A stretch of DNA of 64,000 nucleotides. Origin: Bog-473 sp963711065 (GTDB lineage Bacteria > Actinomycetota > Acidimicrobiia > Acidimicrobiales > RAAP-2). The DNA lies in contig CAVQCO010000002.1 of assembly GCA_963711065.1 (NCBI GenBank), positions 310,001 through 374,000 on the forward strand, given 5' to 3'. The notes under the pieces were generated by a model. The model saw nothing but the letters and a program-made list of their open reading frames with translations, was not told the origin of the DNA and ran no database searches. Below, in pieces: positions 45,581 to 54,349 of this stretch. Every line of letters starts with the position of its first letter. Within the stretch, counting starts at the first letter, position 1. The position numbers and the translations under genes are program-made.

Positions 45581-45599
45581 GGTCAAAAGGACCTATGTA
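45581..45599 (+). promoter_or_regulatory. 19-bp Tad-locus promoter motif (cpaB side)
   Basis: GGTCAAAAGGACCTATGTA, 103 bases before cpaB. With the site at 45525-45543 it forms a divergent pair within 75 bases, so the two pilus operons probably share control. Confidence 0.6.
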
Positions 45600-45702
45600 C
45601 GTCGCACCCCTCCCGTCGTACCCTCCAACGGAGCCGACGGCGATTCGTGAGCTCGTGACGAGTTCCCGGCCGTTGTTCTTCTGTTGAGAGGGGGAAAGTT
45701 CG

Positions 45703-46470
45703 GTGAAGAAGCAGACGCTCATACTTGTCGTGATCGGGGTGATCTTGTTCATCGCCGGGAGCGCCATCGCCTACGCCAGCGTGGAGGGCGCCAGCAAGCA
45801 TGCGTCATCCGGTTCGAACGTCGCCGCGCCCGTCACCATGTCGGCGGTCGTGGCCAAGACGAACATCCCGGCCGGCACCACAGGCCAGGCGATGCTCTCG
45901 AGCGGGATGGTCGCCATTGAGCTGATCCCGACGAAGAGCTTCACGCCGACAGACCTCGGATCGTTGGCCGGGCTGAGCGACCAGGTGCTGACGTCTGCGG
46001 TCACCAAGGGACATGCCATCAGCAGCACGCAGCTCACGGCGAGCACGTCGTCCATCTCCCTGCCGACGGGCCAGGACGGGGTCACCGTCACGCTGACGGG
46101 GACGCAAGGCCTGGCCGGTTACCTGCAGCCGGGAAGCCGGGTCGACGTCTACGCCAACATCACCAAGGTCTCGACGGGCGCAGCGAGCACGTCGGCGCTC
46201 GCGCTGCCGTGCACCGAGTTGGCCATGGCCAACATCCAGGTGCTCGACGTGGAGAGCACGGTCCCGGCGTATGCCAGCCACAAGACTGCCGCCGGCCGCA
46301 CCATCCCGGCTTCCGAGACGCTGCTGCTGGCGGTGAACCCCTCCCAGGCGCGGAACCTCGAGTTCCTCTCCCAGAACGAGTCGGTCTCCGTCGTCCAGAC
46401 CCAGCAGGACACGAACCCGCCGCCGTTGGCGCAATGCATCGGCACCGACCAGACCGCGACGGCGCCATGA
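45703..46470 (+). CDS. cpaB: Flp pilus assembly protein CpaB/RcpC
   Basis: A 255-residue product from GTG. A single N-terminal membrane anchor (TLILVVIGVILFIAGSAIAY) is followed by an SAF-like domain (VVAKTNIPAGTTGQAML, GHAISSTQL) and the RcpC region (GVTVTLTGTQGLAGYLQPGSRVDVY). CpaB proteins act in the periplasm or outside the membrane at the pilus secretion channel; actinobacteria lack the outer-membrane secretin, so here it probably stabilises the apparatus. It heads the rightward operon and its stop overlaps tadZ (ATGA). Confidence 0.86.
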   Translation: MKKQTLILVVIGVILFIAGSAIAYASVEGASKHASSGSNVAAPVTMSAVVAKTNIPAGTTGQAMLSSGMVAIELIPTKSFTPTDLGSLAGLSDQVLTSAVTKGHAISSTQLTASTSSISLPTGQDGVTVTLTGTQGLAGYLQPGSRVDVYANITKVSTGAASTSALALPCTELAMANIQVLDVESTVPAYASHKTAAGRTIPASETLLLAVNPSQARNLEFLSQNESVSVVQTQQDTNPPPLAQCIGTDQTATAP

Positions 46471-47756
46471 TCTCGCGCCGGCTCCTCGTCATCAGCCGCT
46501 CACCGGCCCTGAGCCGGGCCATCCAGGCCTCACTCGGCCCGGGCTACCAGGTCGTCACGAGCACCAACGTCATCGACGTGGACGACGAAGTGCGCGAGCA
46601 GGGCCCGTTCGACGTCCTCGTGGCGGGCCCCGTCTTCGACAGCCATGCCGGCATGACCCGCCTCGCCAACCTGCGGGCGGCGGGCGCGGTGCCGGCCGTC
46701 GTCCTGGCCCTCGGGCCGAAGCCCAAGGCCAACCTGAGCGACATCGTCCGGACGGGCGCCGTGGACCTGGTCGAGTACCCGACCAGCAAGCGCCAGCTCG
46801 CGGCAGCGCTCAAGCGGGCCTTCGACATCGCCGACGTCTCGGAGTCGGGCGCCGCCCCGACGCTGCCGGTCGTGGCCCATGGAGTCGTGGTCGAGCGACC
46901 CCAGTTCGCCGAGGTCTTCACCGTGGCCTCGTCGAGCGGTGGCTGCGGCAAGACCTTCTACGCCACCAACCTGGCCTGTTACCTGGCCGCCCAGACCGGA
47001 CAGCGGGTGTGCCTGGTGGACCTGGACCTGCAGTTCGGCGAGGTCTCGACGGCGCTGCACCTGCGTCCTCGGTTCACCATTTCGGACCTGCTCTCGCGCG
47101 AGCCCGTCGACGAGGACGACCTCGACGAGCACGTCGAGGAGTACCTCGAGGAGCACGAGCTCGGCTTCTCCGTCCTCGCGGCGCCGTTCAGCCCGGCCGA
47201 CGCCGACATGATCGCGCCCAAGGACGTCTACAAGGTGATGGGTGCCCTGCGCCGGCACTTCGACTACATCGTGGTCGACACCCCGGCCCAGCTCTCCGAG
47301 ATCGTCCTGGCGGCCTTCGACCACTCCACCCGGGTGCTGTGCATGGTCACGCTGGACCTGCCGAGCATCCGGAACATGCGTGTGTTCCTCAGCACGCTCG
47401 AGAAGCTGCGCATCAACAGCGAGAGCATCGGTGTCGTGCTCAACAAGGTGGAGGACGACATCGGGATCGACATCAGCGACGTGCAGGAGGTGCTCGACAA
47501 CAAGATCATCTCCGTGCTGCCGTACTCCAGAGAGGTCATGAAGTCGATCAACAAGGGCAAGCCGGCGCTGGTGTCGGCTGCCGGCTCCGACATCGGCAAG
47601 AAATTGGCGGGCGGCATGCACCAGTTCCTGGGCGGCGAAGTGACGCCCGTCCTCGGGACGAGCGCACACACCCCAGAGATCGGCGAGTCGCGCGGTTTCT
47701 GGCGACTGAAGAGGAAGGGTCGCACCGCCAAGGTGCCTGAGCTCGAGAGGGCCTGA
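46467..47756 (+). CDS. tadZ: Flp pilus localisation ATPase TadZ/CpaE
   Basis: A 429-residue protein with an atypical receiver-like N-terminus (LLVISRSPALSRAIQASLG, FDVLVAGPVF) and a C-terminal ParA/MinD-like ATPase with the deviant Walker A ASSSGGCGKTFYATNLA, LVDLDLQFGEVSTAL and YIVVDTPAQLSE. TadZ positions the Tad apparatus, often at a cell pole. The ATG overlaps the cpaB stop. The tail (RLKRKGRTAKVPELE) is basic. Confidence 0.92.
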   Translation: MISRRLLVISRSPALSRAIQASLGPGYQVVTSTNVIDVDDEVREQGPFDVLVAGPVFDSHAGMTRLANLRAAGAVPAVVLALGPKPKANLSDIVRTGAVDLVEYPTSKRQLAAALKRAFDIADVSESGAAPTLPVVAHGVVVERPQFAEVFTVASSSGGCGKTFYATNLACYLAAQTGQRVCLVDLDLQFGEVSTALHLRPRFTISDLLSREPVDEDDLDEHVEEYLEEHELGFSVLAAPFSPADADMIAPKDVYKVMGALRRHFDYIVVDTPAQLSEIVLAAFDHSTRVLCMVTLDLPSIRNMRVFLSTLEKLRINSESIGVVLNKVEDDIGIDISDVQEVLDNKIISVLPYSREVMKSINKGKPALVSAAGSDIGKKLAGGMHQFLGGEVTPVLGTSAHTPEIGESRGFWRLKRKGRTAKVPELERA

Positions 47757-47761
47757 TCGCC

Positions 47762-49321
47762 ATGAACCTGTCCGAGAAGCTCGCGGCGGCCGACGGGGCG
47801 GCCACCCCGCCGGCGGAGGAGGCCAATCCGGCGCAGAACCGACGGGCCGGCGATCCCGGAGGGCCGCCGGAGCGGCGCGGGGGCGGCAGTGTCGGGCCTC
47901 CCGGCTCCAAGGGCCACCCCATGCGGCGGGCCTCGGACCGGGTCGCCCTCGACGAGGCCTGGAAGCAGTCCAAGCAGAAGGTCCAGGCCAAGGTGCTGGC
48001 CGAGGTCGGCCCGACCTCCGCCGACCTGGCTCCCGACGAGCTGCGCGAGAGGGTCCGATCGACGGTCAACGACATCCTCGAGCGGGAGGACATCGGGGTC
48101 TCGCCCATCGAGCGGCAGCGCTTCGTGGAGGAGATCCTCGAGGACTCGCTCGGCTACGGCCCGCTCGAGGCCCTGCTGGCCGACGGGAGCATCACCGAGA
48201 TCATGTGCAACGCGTTCGACGAGCTCTGGATCGAGCGCAAGGGCAAGATCGAGCGCAGCGACATCGTCTTCACCTCGGCCCACCAGTACCGGCGCATCAT
48301 CGATCGCATGGTGCACGCCGTCGGCCGCCGGGTCGACGAGTCCTCGCCGATGGTCGACGCCCGCCTCGCCGACGGATCCCGCATCAACGCCATCGTGCCG
48401 CCGCTGGCGCTGCGCGGGCCGGTGTTGACGATCCGGAAGTTCCCCGAGCGGGCCCTCGTCATGCAGGACCTCATCGCGCTGGGGTCGCTCACCATGGACG
48501 CCGCCGTCTTCCTCGAGGCCCTCGTGCGGGGCAAGATCAGCATGATCGTCGTCGGGGGGACCGGCACCGGTAAGACCACCATGCTGAACGTCCTGTCGAA
48601 CTTCATTCCCGACGGGGAGCGCCTCATCACCATTGAGGAGTCTGCCGAGCTGCAGATCCAGGGGGCCCACGTCGTCACGTTGGAGACCCGGCCCGCCAAC
48701 GCGGAGGGCACGGGCGAGGTCCGCATCCGCGACCTCGTGCGCAACTCCCTGCGTATGCGGCCCGACCGGATCATCGTCGGTGAGTGCCGTGGCTCCGAGA
48801 CGCTCGACATGCTCCAGGCAATGAACACCGGCCACGCCGGGTCGATGACCACGGTGCATGCCAACACGCCCCGCGAGCTGCTCGGCCGTCTGGAGACCAT
48901 GGTCATGATGGGCGGCGTCGAGCTGCCCCAACGCGCCATCCGGGAGCAGATCGTCATGGCGATCGGGTGCCTGGTCCAGCTGCAGCGCACCGCCGAGGGC
49001 CCCCGCGTCGTGCACTCCATCACCGAGATCCAGGGCATGGAGGGTGACACGGTCCTCCTCCAGGACATCTTCCACCGGGTCGACACGGCCGAGGGCATGG
49101 GCCGGCTGGTGCCGACCGGCCTGCGGCCGAAGATCCTCGACGAGCTCACGCTTAATGGGGTCGACGTCCCGGCCCAGATCTTCCGCAACGACGGCGACCC
49201 CCTGCTCGGTTCGGCGCGTTCGAGCAGCCGCCACCACCGGCCCGCCCGGCCCGGCCGCGTCGTGGAGCCGCCGACGGAGGAGATGTACGAGATCCTGGCC
49301 CGCCGTCGAGACGGGAGGTGA
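47762..49321 (+). CDS. tadA: Flp pilus assembly ATPase TadA/CpaF
   Basis: A 519-residue secretion ATPase that powers pilus assembly and possibly retraction. Seen: the N-terminal linker, then YGPLEALLADGSITEIMCN, Walker A VVGGTGTGKTTMLNVL, the Asp box LITIEESAELQI, Walker B MRPDRIIVGECRGSETLDM and the His box GHAGSMTTVHANTPRELLGRLE. All are intact. It begins 5 bases after tadZ and its stop overlaps the GTG of tadB. Confidence 0.95.
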   Translation: MNLSEKLAAADGAATPPAEEANPAQNRRAGDPGGPPERRGGGSVGPPGSKGHPMRRASDRVALDEAWKQSKQKVQAKVLAEVGPTSADLAPDELRERVRSTVNDILEREDIGVSPIERQRFVEEILEDSLGYGPLEALLADGSITEIMCNAFDELWIERKGKIERSDIVFTSAHQYRRIIDRMVHAVGRRVDESSPMVDARLADGSRINAIVPPLALRGPVLTIRKFPERALVMQDLIALGSLTMDAAVFLEALVRGKISMIVVGGTGTGKTTMLNVLSNFIPDGERLITIEESAELQIQGAHVVTLETRPANAEGTGEVRIRDLVRNSLRMRPDRIIVGECRGSETLDMLQAMNTGHAGSMTTVHANTPRELLGRLETMVMMGGVELPQRAIREQIVMAIGCLVQLQRTAEGPRVVHSITEIQGMEGDTVLLQDIFHRVDTAEGMGRLVPTGLRPKILDELTLNGVDVPAQIFRNDGDPLLGSARSSSRHHRPARPGRVVEPPTEEMYEILARRRDGR

Positions 49322-50322
49322 GCCCGATCATGCTGGGAGCAGTGCAGCTCGGGGCACATGCCGGGGCGGTCGCCGCCGCCGTCCTGGTCGGAGGCGGCCT
49401 CGCGCTCGCCGTCGTGGCCGGCATCATGCGCGTGCGCACCAAGCAGCGCACCCTGGCCCAGATCCTCGACGACACCATGGGCACGGCCAAGGTCCCCGTC
49501 GAGGTCGTGAGCGAGTCACCCGAGCGGGGCGAGCTGAGCGCCCTCACGGTCCGGATCTCCGGCATCTTCGGGCGCATGGACACCAGCGGCGCCCTCGAAC
49601 AGCGCCTCGACCGCGCGGCCATCCCGCTGCGATCGGGCGAGTACATCGTGATCAGCGCGGCCGTCGCGCTCATGCTGGCGGTCGCGGTCGGGGTGATGAT
49701 CGGCTCGCCCATCGGCTCGCTGGTCGCCATCGTCCTGGTCGCCGCCATCGCCTGGTACCTGCCCTCGCGGCGGGCCGCCAAACGGATCAAGCAGATGCAG
49801 GAGCAGCTGCCCGACGCGCTGGCCCTCATGGCGGCTTCGGTCGAGGGCGGCCAGACGTTCCAGCGCTCCATCGACATGTACCGCCGCGACGCCCGGCCGC
49901 CGCTGTCGGACGAGCTCGACCGCGTCATGGCCGAGGTGGCCGTCGGCTCCGATCTCGTCATCGCCCTCGAGAACATGGCCGAGCGCTCCGGTGTCGAGGA
50001 CCTCAAGTGGGCGGTTGAGGCGGTGCGGATTCAGCAGTCGACGGGCGGACGCCTCGCCCCCATCCTCCACACGCTGGCCGACTTCATGCGGACCCGCCAG
50101 GAGGTGCGCCGGGAGGTGCAGACGCTCTCGGCCGAGGGTCGCATGTCGGGCTACGTGCTGTTCGCCATCCCGATCTTCCTCGTGATCGCGCTGGAAATGA
50201 AGGACCCCGGCTACCTCCAGCCCATGCTGCACGGTGTCGGGCTGGTGGTGCTCATCGGAACGGCGGGTCTGATGGGCCTGGGGTTCTGGATCGTGCGACG
50301 CATGGTCAACATCAAGGTCTGA
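49318..50322 (+). CDS. tadB: Flp pilus inner-membrane platform protein TadB
   Basis: A 334-residue T2SSF-domain protein. An N-terminal hydrophobic segment is followed by two adjacent helices (EYIVISAAVALMLAVAVGVMIG, IGSLVAIVLVAAIAWYLP), the T2SSF domain (QEQLPDALALMAASVEGGQTF, DELDRVMAEVAVGSDLVIALENMA) and two C-terminal helices. GTG 49318 overlaps the tadA stop (GTGA); ATG 49330 is an alternative. TadB pairs with TadC to form the platform driven by TadA. Confidence 0.92.
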   Translation: MSPIMLGAVQLGAHAGAVAAAVLVGGGLALAVVAGIMRVRTKQRTLAQILDDTMGTAKVPVEVVSESPERGELSALTVRISGIFGRMDTSGALEQRLDRAAIPLRSGEYIVISAAVALMLAVAVGVMIGSPIGSLVAIVLVAAIAWYLPSRRAAKRIKQMQEQLPDALALMAASVEGGQTFQRSIDMYRRDARPPLSDELDRVMAEVAVGSDLVIALENMAERSGVEDLKWAVEAVRIQQSTGGRLAPILHTLADFMRTRQEVRREVQTLSAEGRMSGYVLFAIPIFLVIALEMKDPGYLQPMLHGVGLVVLIGTAGLMGLGFWIVRRMVNIKV

Positions 50323-50340
50323 GTCGAGGGGAGCGAGCAC

Positions 50341-51291
50341 ATGAACGCGGCATTCTTCGTTCCGCTGGTGGGCATCACGCTGATGGCCGCCGGCCTGGTC
50401 GGCGTCGGCGCCGCGGCCTGGCGGACGCACAAGTCCCAGAACAAGCTCGACTTCATCCGCTCCCTCGGCTCGGAGGCCGAGCTCTACGCGGCCGCCGTCC
50501 CGGTCATCGAAAGAGTGCAGACACCGCTGCTGAACCGGGTCTTCGGCCCGACCATGCGCGGCCTGCGCCACGGCCTGTCGCGCCTCTACCCCTCGAGCGA
50601 CATCGACCGGGTGCACGCCGACCTCCTCAAGGCCGGCCTGACGGGCACCGTGCGGGCGGAGGAGTTCGTGGCCGTGCAGGTCGGCTCGGTCATGCTCGGC
50701 TTCGCGATCGGGCTCGTCTCCCTCATCAGCGGCGTCGTCAGTGTGAAGGTCGGCCTGGGCATGCTGTTGCTCCTGCCCATCCTCGGCGGCCTGGCGCCGA
50801 GCTGGTGGCTGCGCCACCGCATCAAGGCCCGCCGCGAGCAGGTGACCAACGACCTGCCCGACCTGCTCGACCTCATGACGATCTCCGTCGCGGCCGGCCT
50901 CGGACTCGAGCAGGCGATGCAGGTCTCCTGCGCGCGCTTCGAGTCGCCGGTGTGCCACGAGCTGCGCCTCACGCTGCGGGAGATGGAGCTCGGCTTGTCG
51001 CGCCACGACGCCCTCGAGAACATGAAGTTGCGCACCGACATCGACGACCTCGTCACCTTTGCCGTCGTGCTCTCGCAGGCCGACGCGCTCGGTCTGCCGA
51101 TCGGCCGGGTGCTGCAGGCCCAGGCCGACGAGATGCGTGACAAGCGGCGCCAACGAGCGCGGGAGAAGGCGGCCAAGGTGCCGGTGAAGATCCTCTTCCC
51201 GCTCGCGCTCTGCTTCTTGCCGGCGATCCTGATCGTCGTCCTGGGTCCGATCGTGGGCCCGATCAAGCACGCCTTCCACGGCGCCGGCTGA
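50341..51291 (+). CDS. tadC: Flp pilus inner-membrane platform protein TadC
   Basis: A 316-residue partner of TadB with the same T2SSF layout: an N-terminal helix (FVPLVGITLMAAGLVGVGAAAW), a helix pair (VMLGFAIGLVSLISGVVSVKV, MLLLLPILGGLAPSWWL), the T2SSF core (LPDLLDLMTISVAAGLGLEQAM, RHDALENMKLRTDIDDLVTFA) and a C-terminal helix. It closes the cpaB-tadZ-tadA-tadB-tadC operon. GGGAGCGAG precedes the ATG. Confidence 0.92.
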   Translation: MNAAFFVPLVGITLMAAGLVGVGAAAWRTHKSQNKLDFIRSLGSEAELYAAAVPVIERVQTPLLNRVFGPTMRGLRHGLSRLYPSSDIDRVHADLLKAGLTGTVRAEEFVAVQVGSVMLGFAIGLVSLISGVVSVKVGLGMLLLLPILGGLAPSWWLRHRIKARREQVTNDLPDLLDLMTISVAAGLGLEQAMQVSCARFESPVCHELRLTLREMELGLSRHDALENMKLRTDIDDLVTFAVVLSQADALGLPIGRVLQAQADEMRDKRRQRAREKAAKVPVKILFPLALCFLPAILIVVLGPIVGPIKHAFHGAG

Positions 51292-51492
51292 GCGTCCCTC
51301 CGCGCCCGGCGCGGTCGCGGCGGCCGCGCCGCCCTCTGCATGGGGAATTCGGACCATTGCACCCGGGTCGCAACATGGCGGCAACTGTCGTTTGATCCGC
51401 GAAGCGTACAATGACCTGGGAGTTTCCACCGCACGCGGTGGGAAAAAGGAGCCGCACCGGACCTCGGTTCGGGGCGGAATGAGGGGGAGTGA

Positions 51493-51951
51493 ATGTCTGA
51501 CACAGCCTCGGCGATCCTGTGGCCAAGCGCGCCTGCCCCGGCCCTCGAGGTCGGGAACCAGCCCGAATGGATGTTCTACACCCAGGTCTCGGTGTCCGGG
51601 CCGGCCGTCAGCACGACGGTGCACAGGAGCAAGAGCCTGCGCGGCGCTCGGGCGACCCTCACACGCGACGAACTTTCGACGGAGTCGTCCGAGCACTACG
51701 GCGACCCCGACGTCTCGACGCGCAAGGACGACGACCGGCAATGGGGCCCGTGGTCGCTGACCCAGCGCGAGCTCGAGGTCCTGCAGCTCCTGGCGGAAGG
51801 CGCCACGAACGGCGAGATCTCGCAGCGGCTCTACATCAGCCCCAAGACGACCAAGAACCACTTGGCCGCCATCTTCCAGAAGCTGGACGTGACGAACCGC
51901 ACCCACGCGCTCGTCCGTGCGGTCGTCATGGGCCTCGTCACGATCGAATAG
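51493..51951 (+). CDS. LuxR-type (GerE) transcriptional regulator in the pilus locus
   Basis: A 152-residue product with a C-terminal LuxR helix-turn-helix (LTQRELEVLQLLAEGATNGEISQRLYISPKTTKNHLAAIFQKL, seen as the usual four-helix pattern) and a ~90-residue N-terminal region with no recognisable sensor or receiver domain. GAGGGGGAG precedes the ATG. Lying between tadC and the two flp genes, it is the obvious candidate to bind the 19-bp motif shared by the pilus promoters; that link is inference. Confidence 0.85.
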   Translation: MSDTASAILWPSAPAPALEVGNQPEWMFYTQVSVSGPAVSTTVHRSKSLRGARATLTRDELSTESSEHYGDPDVSTRKDDDRQWGPWSLTQRELEVLQLLAEGATNGEISQRLYISPKTTKNHLAAIFQKLDVTNRTHALVRAVVMGLVTIE

Positions 51952-51982
51952 GCCCCGACCGGCCGCAAGAGCCGTGGCAATT

Positions 51983-52001
51983 GGTCCATAAAGCCTATGG
52001 A
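51983..52001 (+). promoter_or_regulatory. 19-bp Tad-locus promoter motif (flp1)
   Basis: GGTCCATAAAGCCTATGGA, 94 bases before the first flp start. It shares GGTC-N9-CCTATGGA with the site upstream of flp2. Confidence 0.6.
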
Positions 52002-52095
52002 GTGGGCCTTTGCGAAGGCCGACAATGTCGTGGGAACTCCAAATGGGGTCGGGCAAACGTTCGGGTCCATTGGGGCGAGAGAGGGGAATGAAGGA

Positions 52096-52323
52096 ATGAC
52101 TGAGCTGTTTGTGAACGCGTTCTTCGCGGTGCGTGGGTTCCACAGCAATCTGCTTGAGCGTGCACGGACCGAGCGGGGCGCCTCCATGGTGGAGTACGCA
52201 CTGCTCGTCGGCCTGATCGCCGTCGTTGCTGTCGTTGCGGTGGCAGCGCTCGGAGGAGGCATCAAGGGTCTGTTCAACAGCGCCAACACGTGTGTGGGTG
52301 GCTTGAACAGCACTTCCTGCTGA
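52096..52323 (+). CDS. flp: Flp-family type IVb pilin 1
   Basis: A 75-residue prepilin. The motif RTERGASMVEYALLVGLIAVV has the cleavage Gly, Glu at +5 and Tyr at +6 that define Flp pilins, followed by the hydrophobic helix; the mature end carries two Cys (NTCVGGLNSTSC), probably a disulfide. The ATG at 52096 follows GGGAATGAAGG and gives the same length as the second pilin. It has its own promoter motif and terminator. Confidence 0.95.
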   Translation: MTELFVNAFFAVRGFHSNLLERARTERGASMVEYALLVGLIAVVAVVAVAALGGGIKGLFNSANTCVGGLNSTSC

Positions 52324-52405
52324 GCGGGAGCGGCGTCACGCCGCAACCAGTGAGGCACATGCTTCCCTAAGGGAATATTCCCCCTTCCCCAATGGGATGA
52401 CGGTT

Positions 52406-52435
52406 GGGCTGGGTCGGCTTTGGTCGGCCCAGCCC
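52406..52435 (+). terminator. Rho-independent terminator after flp1
   Basis: GGGCTGGG pairs with CCCAGCCC around a 14-base loop, followed by GCTGTCGTTTT. It lies ~80 bases after the flp1 stop and makes flp1 a monocistronic unit. Confidence 0.65.
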
Positions 52436-52519
52436 GCTGTCGTTTTGGGGGGGATCCCGCCGGGAAGCCACTGTGCATCAACGTGCTGGGGAGGGCGCCA
52501 TGGTGTCGTCACCGCATTA

Positions 52520-52538
52520 GGTCAAAAAGTCCTATGGA
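52520..52538 (+). promoter_or_regulatory. 19-bp Tad-locus promoter motif (flp2)
   Basis: GGTCAAAAAGTCCTATGGA, 81 bases before the second flp start. Closest in sequence to the cpaB-side and flp1 sites. Confidence 0.6.
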
Positions 52539-52619
52539 TCTCGGTCGACGAGGGGCCGATGCTTGAAGAAGGGCAAGCCGTCCACCCGGAGGCTTGCACG
52601 GGGCAAGAGGGGAGCTCAC

Positions 52620-52847
52620 ATGTTGGGTTTGTTCATGAATGCGTTCGTCGCAGTCCGCACTGCGCATGGAACGCTTTTCGAGCGTGCACGGTCGGAGCGG
52701 GGCGCCTCCATGGTGGAGTACGCATTGCTCGTCGGCCTGATCGCCGTCGTGGCCGTCGTGGCCGTGGCCGCACTGGGCACCGGGATCTCCGGTCTGTTCG
52801 GTAGTGCCAACACCTGCGTCGGAGGGTTGAACAGCACAAGCTGCTGA
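52620..52847 (+). CDS. flp: Flp-family type IVb pilin 2
   Basis: A 75-residue paralogue of pilin 1, with RSERGASMVEYALLVGLIAVV and the same ending TCVGGLNSTSC. The N-terminal leader (MLGLFMNAFVAVRTAHGTLFERA) differs most. ATG 52620 follows GGGGAGCTC and aligns with pilin 1; an upstream TTG frame at 52563 would add 19 unconserved residues. Two nearly identical mature pilins with separate promoters allow independent expression. Confidence 0.95.
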   Translation: MLGLFMNAFVAVRTAHGTLFERARSERGASMVEYALLVGLIAVVAVVAVAALGTGISGLFGSANTCVGGLNSTSC

Positions 52848-52910
52848 CTGGCGGCGGGCCGCCGTCGGCAGCGATCGAGCTGCCGCCGGACGGCCAGGGA
52901 GCCGGGAGAC

Positions 52911-52940
52911 TGGAGGGCTGGATCGTACGGTCCAGCCCTC
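52911..52940 (+). terminator. Stem-loop terminator after flp2
   Basis: GGAGGGCTGGA pairs perfectly with TCCAGCCCTCC around an 8-base loop, 63 bases past the flp2 stop. No long T-tract follows. Confidence 0.65.
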
Positions 52941-53281
52941 CGTCGCGTCCCGGGGACCCTTCGTCGTGCCGCCGTCGCCCGCCGGGCTCGCCCGGGGTCG
53001 GGACGGTGGCGGCCCCTTTCTCCTTCCCGCCCGGGTCCCGGTCCGGGTCCGGGCCGCCTGCGGTGCGGCCCTGGGCGGAGGTACCACCGTGCTGGCCTGG
53101 GCCGACGTGCCGGACGGACGGGCCGGGCTCGCCCGGGCCGAGTTCATCGTCGGTTCACAAAACCGATACGGCGGCGAAATAGGGTGCGGCCAGACTGAGA
53201 CAGCACCGGGAGGCCGGGCGACCGGCGCGGCCCGGCACCCGCACCCTGTCCACGGAGAAGAAGGGGAACACAGGAGAGTTC
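52941..53281 (+). other. Upstream region of glnII
   Basis: A 341-base gap with no convincing gene. CGGTTCACAAAACCG (53151-53165) is a small inverted repeat in the only AT-richer patch and may mark the promoter or a nitrogen-regulator site. GGGGAACACAGGAGAG before the glnII ATG supplies the ribosome binding site. Confidence 0.4.
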
Positions 53282-54292
53282 ATGAGCTACCAGGCCGAAT
53301 ACATCTGGATCGACGGGACGGAGCCCAGTCCGCTGCTGCGCAGCAAGACGAAGATCGTGGAGGACGGCAAGGAACCCCCGATCTGGGGCTTCGACGGCTC
53401 GAGCACGAACCAGGCCGAGGGCAGCGACTCGGACTGCGTCCTGCAGCCGGTGTTCGTCTGTCCCGACCCCCTGCGGGGTGAGAACGACAAGCTGGTGATG
53501 TGCGAGGTCCTGCTGACCGACATGTCGCCGCACCCGAGCAACACGCGGCGCGCCTGCGTCGAGGCCGCAGAGAAGTACGCCCGCTTCGAGCCGTGGTTCG
53601 GCATCGAGCAGGAGTACACCTTCTTCCAGTACGGGCGGCCCCTGGGGTGGCCCGAGGCCGGTTTCCCCGCGCCGCAGGGCCCGTACTACTGCGGGGTCGG
53701 CGGCGACAAGATGCCCGGTCGCCAGATCGTCGAGCGGCACACGGCCGCCTGCATGAAGGCCGGCCTCGGAATCGAGGGCACCAACGCCGAGGTGATGATG
53801 GGGCAGTGGGAGTTCCAGATCGGCATCCTCCCGCCGCCGCTGATCGGCGACCAGCTGTGGACCGCCCGCTGGCTGCTCTTCCGGATCGCCGAGGAATTCG
53901 ACGTGTACGCCACCCTGGAGCCGAAGCCCGTGCTCGGTGACTGGAACGGCGCGGGGGCGCACACCAACTTCTCGACCAAGGCCATGCGCGAAGACGGCGG
54001 TTGGGAGGCGATCATCGCGGGCTGCGAGGCGCTCGGGAAGCGCGTCGACGAGCACGTCGCCAACTACGGCATCGGCATCGAGAGCCGGCTGACGGGTGCG
54101 CACGAGACGGCGCACTACACGACGTTCACCTACGGCACCTCGGACCGCGGGGCGTCCATCCGCATCCCGTGGCAGACCGCCAAGAACAAGAAGGGATGGA
54201 TCGAGGACCGCCGGCCCAACGCGAACATGGACCCTTACGTGGTGAGCCGGCTCCTCGTCGAGACCGTCTGCGGGGACGCCGCCGGCGACTGA
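53282..54292 (+). CDS. glnII: Glutamine synthetase type II (GSII)
   Basis: Condenses ammonia and glutamate to glutamine with ATP. At 336 residues it is the short, eukaryotic-like GSII, not the ~470-residue GSI. Seen: KTKIVEDGKEPPIWGFDGSST, the metal-site GIEQEYTFF, the GQWEFQIG and GAGAHTNFSTK blocks, and ATP-site RGASIRIPW followed by EDRRPNANMDPY. It lacks the adenylylation loop of GSI, so control is probably transcriptional. AGGAGAG precedes the ATG; it is monocistronic, ending at a strong terminator. Confidence 0.96.
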   Translation: MSYQAEYIWIDGTEPSPLLRSKTKIVEDGKEPPIWGFDGSSTNQAEGSDSDCVLQPVFVCPDPLRGENDKLVMCEVLLTDMSPHPSNTRRACVEAAEKYARFEPWFGIEQEYTFFQYGRPLGWPEAGFPAPQGPYYCGVGGDKMPGRQIVERHTAACMKAGLGIEGTNAEVMMGQWEFQIGILPPPLIGDQLWTARWLLFRIAEEFDVYATLEPKPVLGDWNGAGAHTNFSTKAMREDGGWEAIIAGCEALGKRVDEHVANYGIGIESRLTGAHETAHYTTFTYGTSDRGASIRIPWQTAKNKKGWIEDRRPNANMDPYVVSRLLVETVCGDAAGD

Positions 54293-54306
54293 GCCCACTG
54301 GTCGGG

Positions 54307-54349
54307 AACGCCGCCGGCTCCGGGTCGCACCACCCGCGCCGGCGGCGTT
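54307..54349 (+). terminator. Terminator after glnII
   Basis: A perfect 12-bp stem, AACGCCGCCGGC/GCCGGCGGCGTT, around a 19-base loop, followed by TCTCGTT. It starts 14 bases after the glnII stop. Confidence 0.8.
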
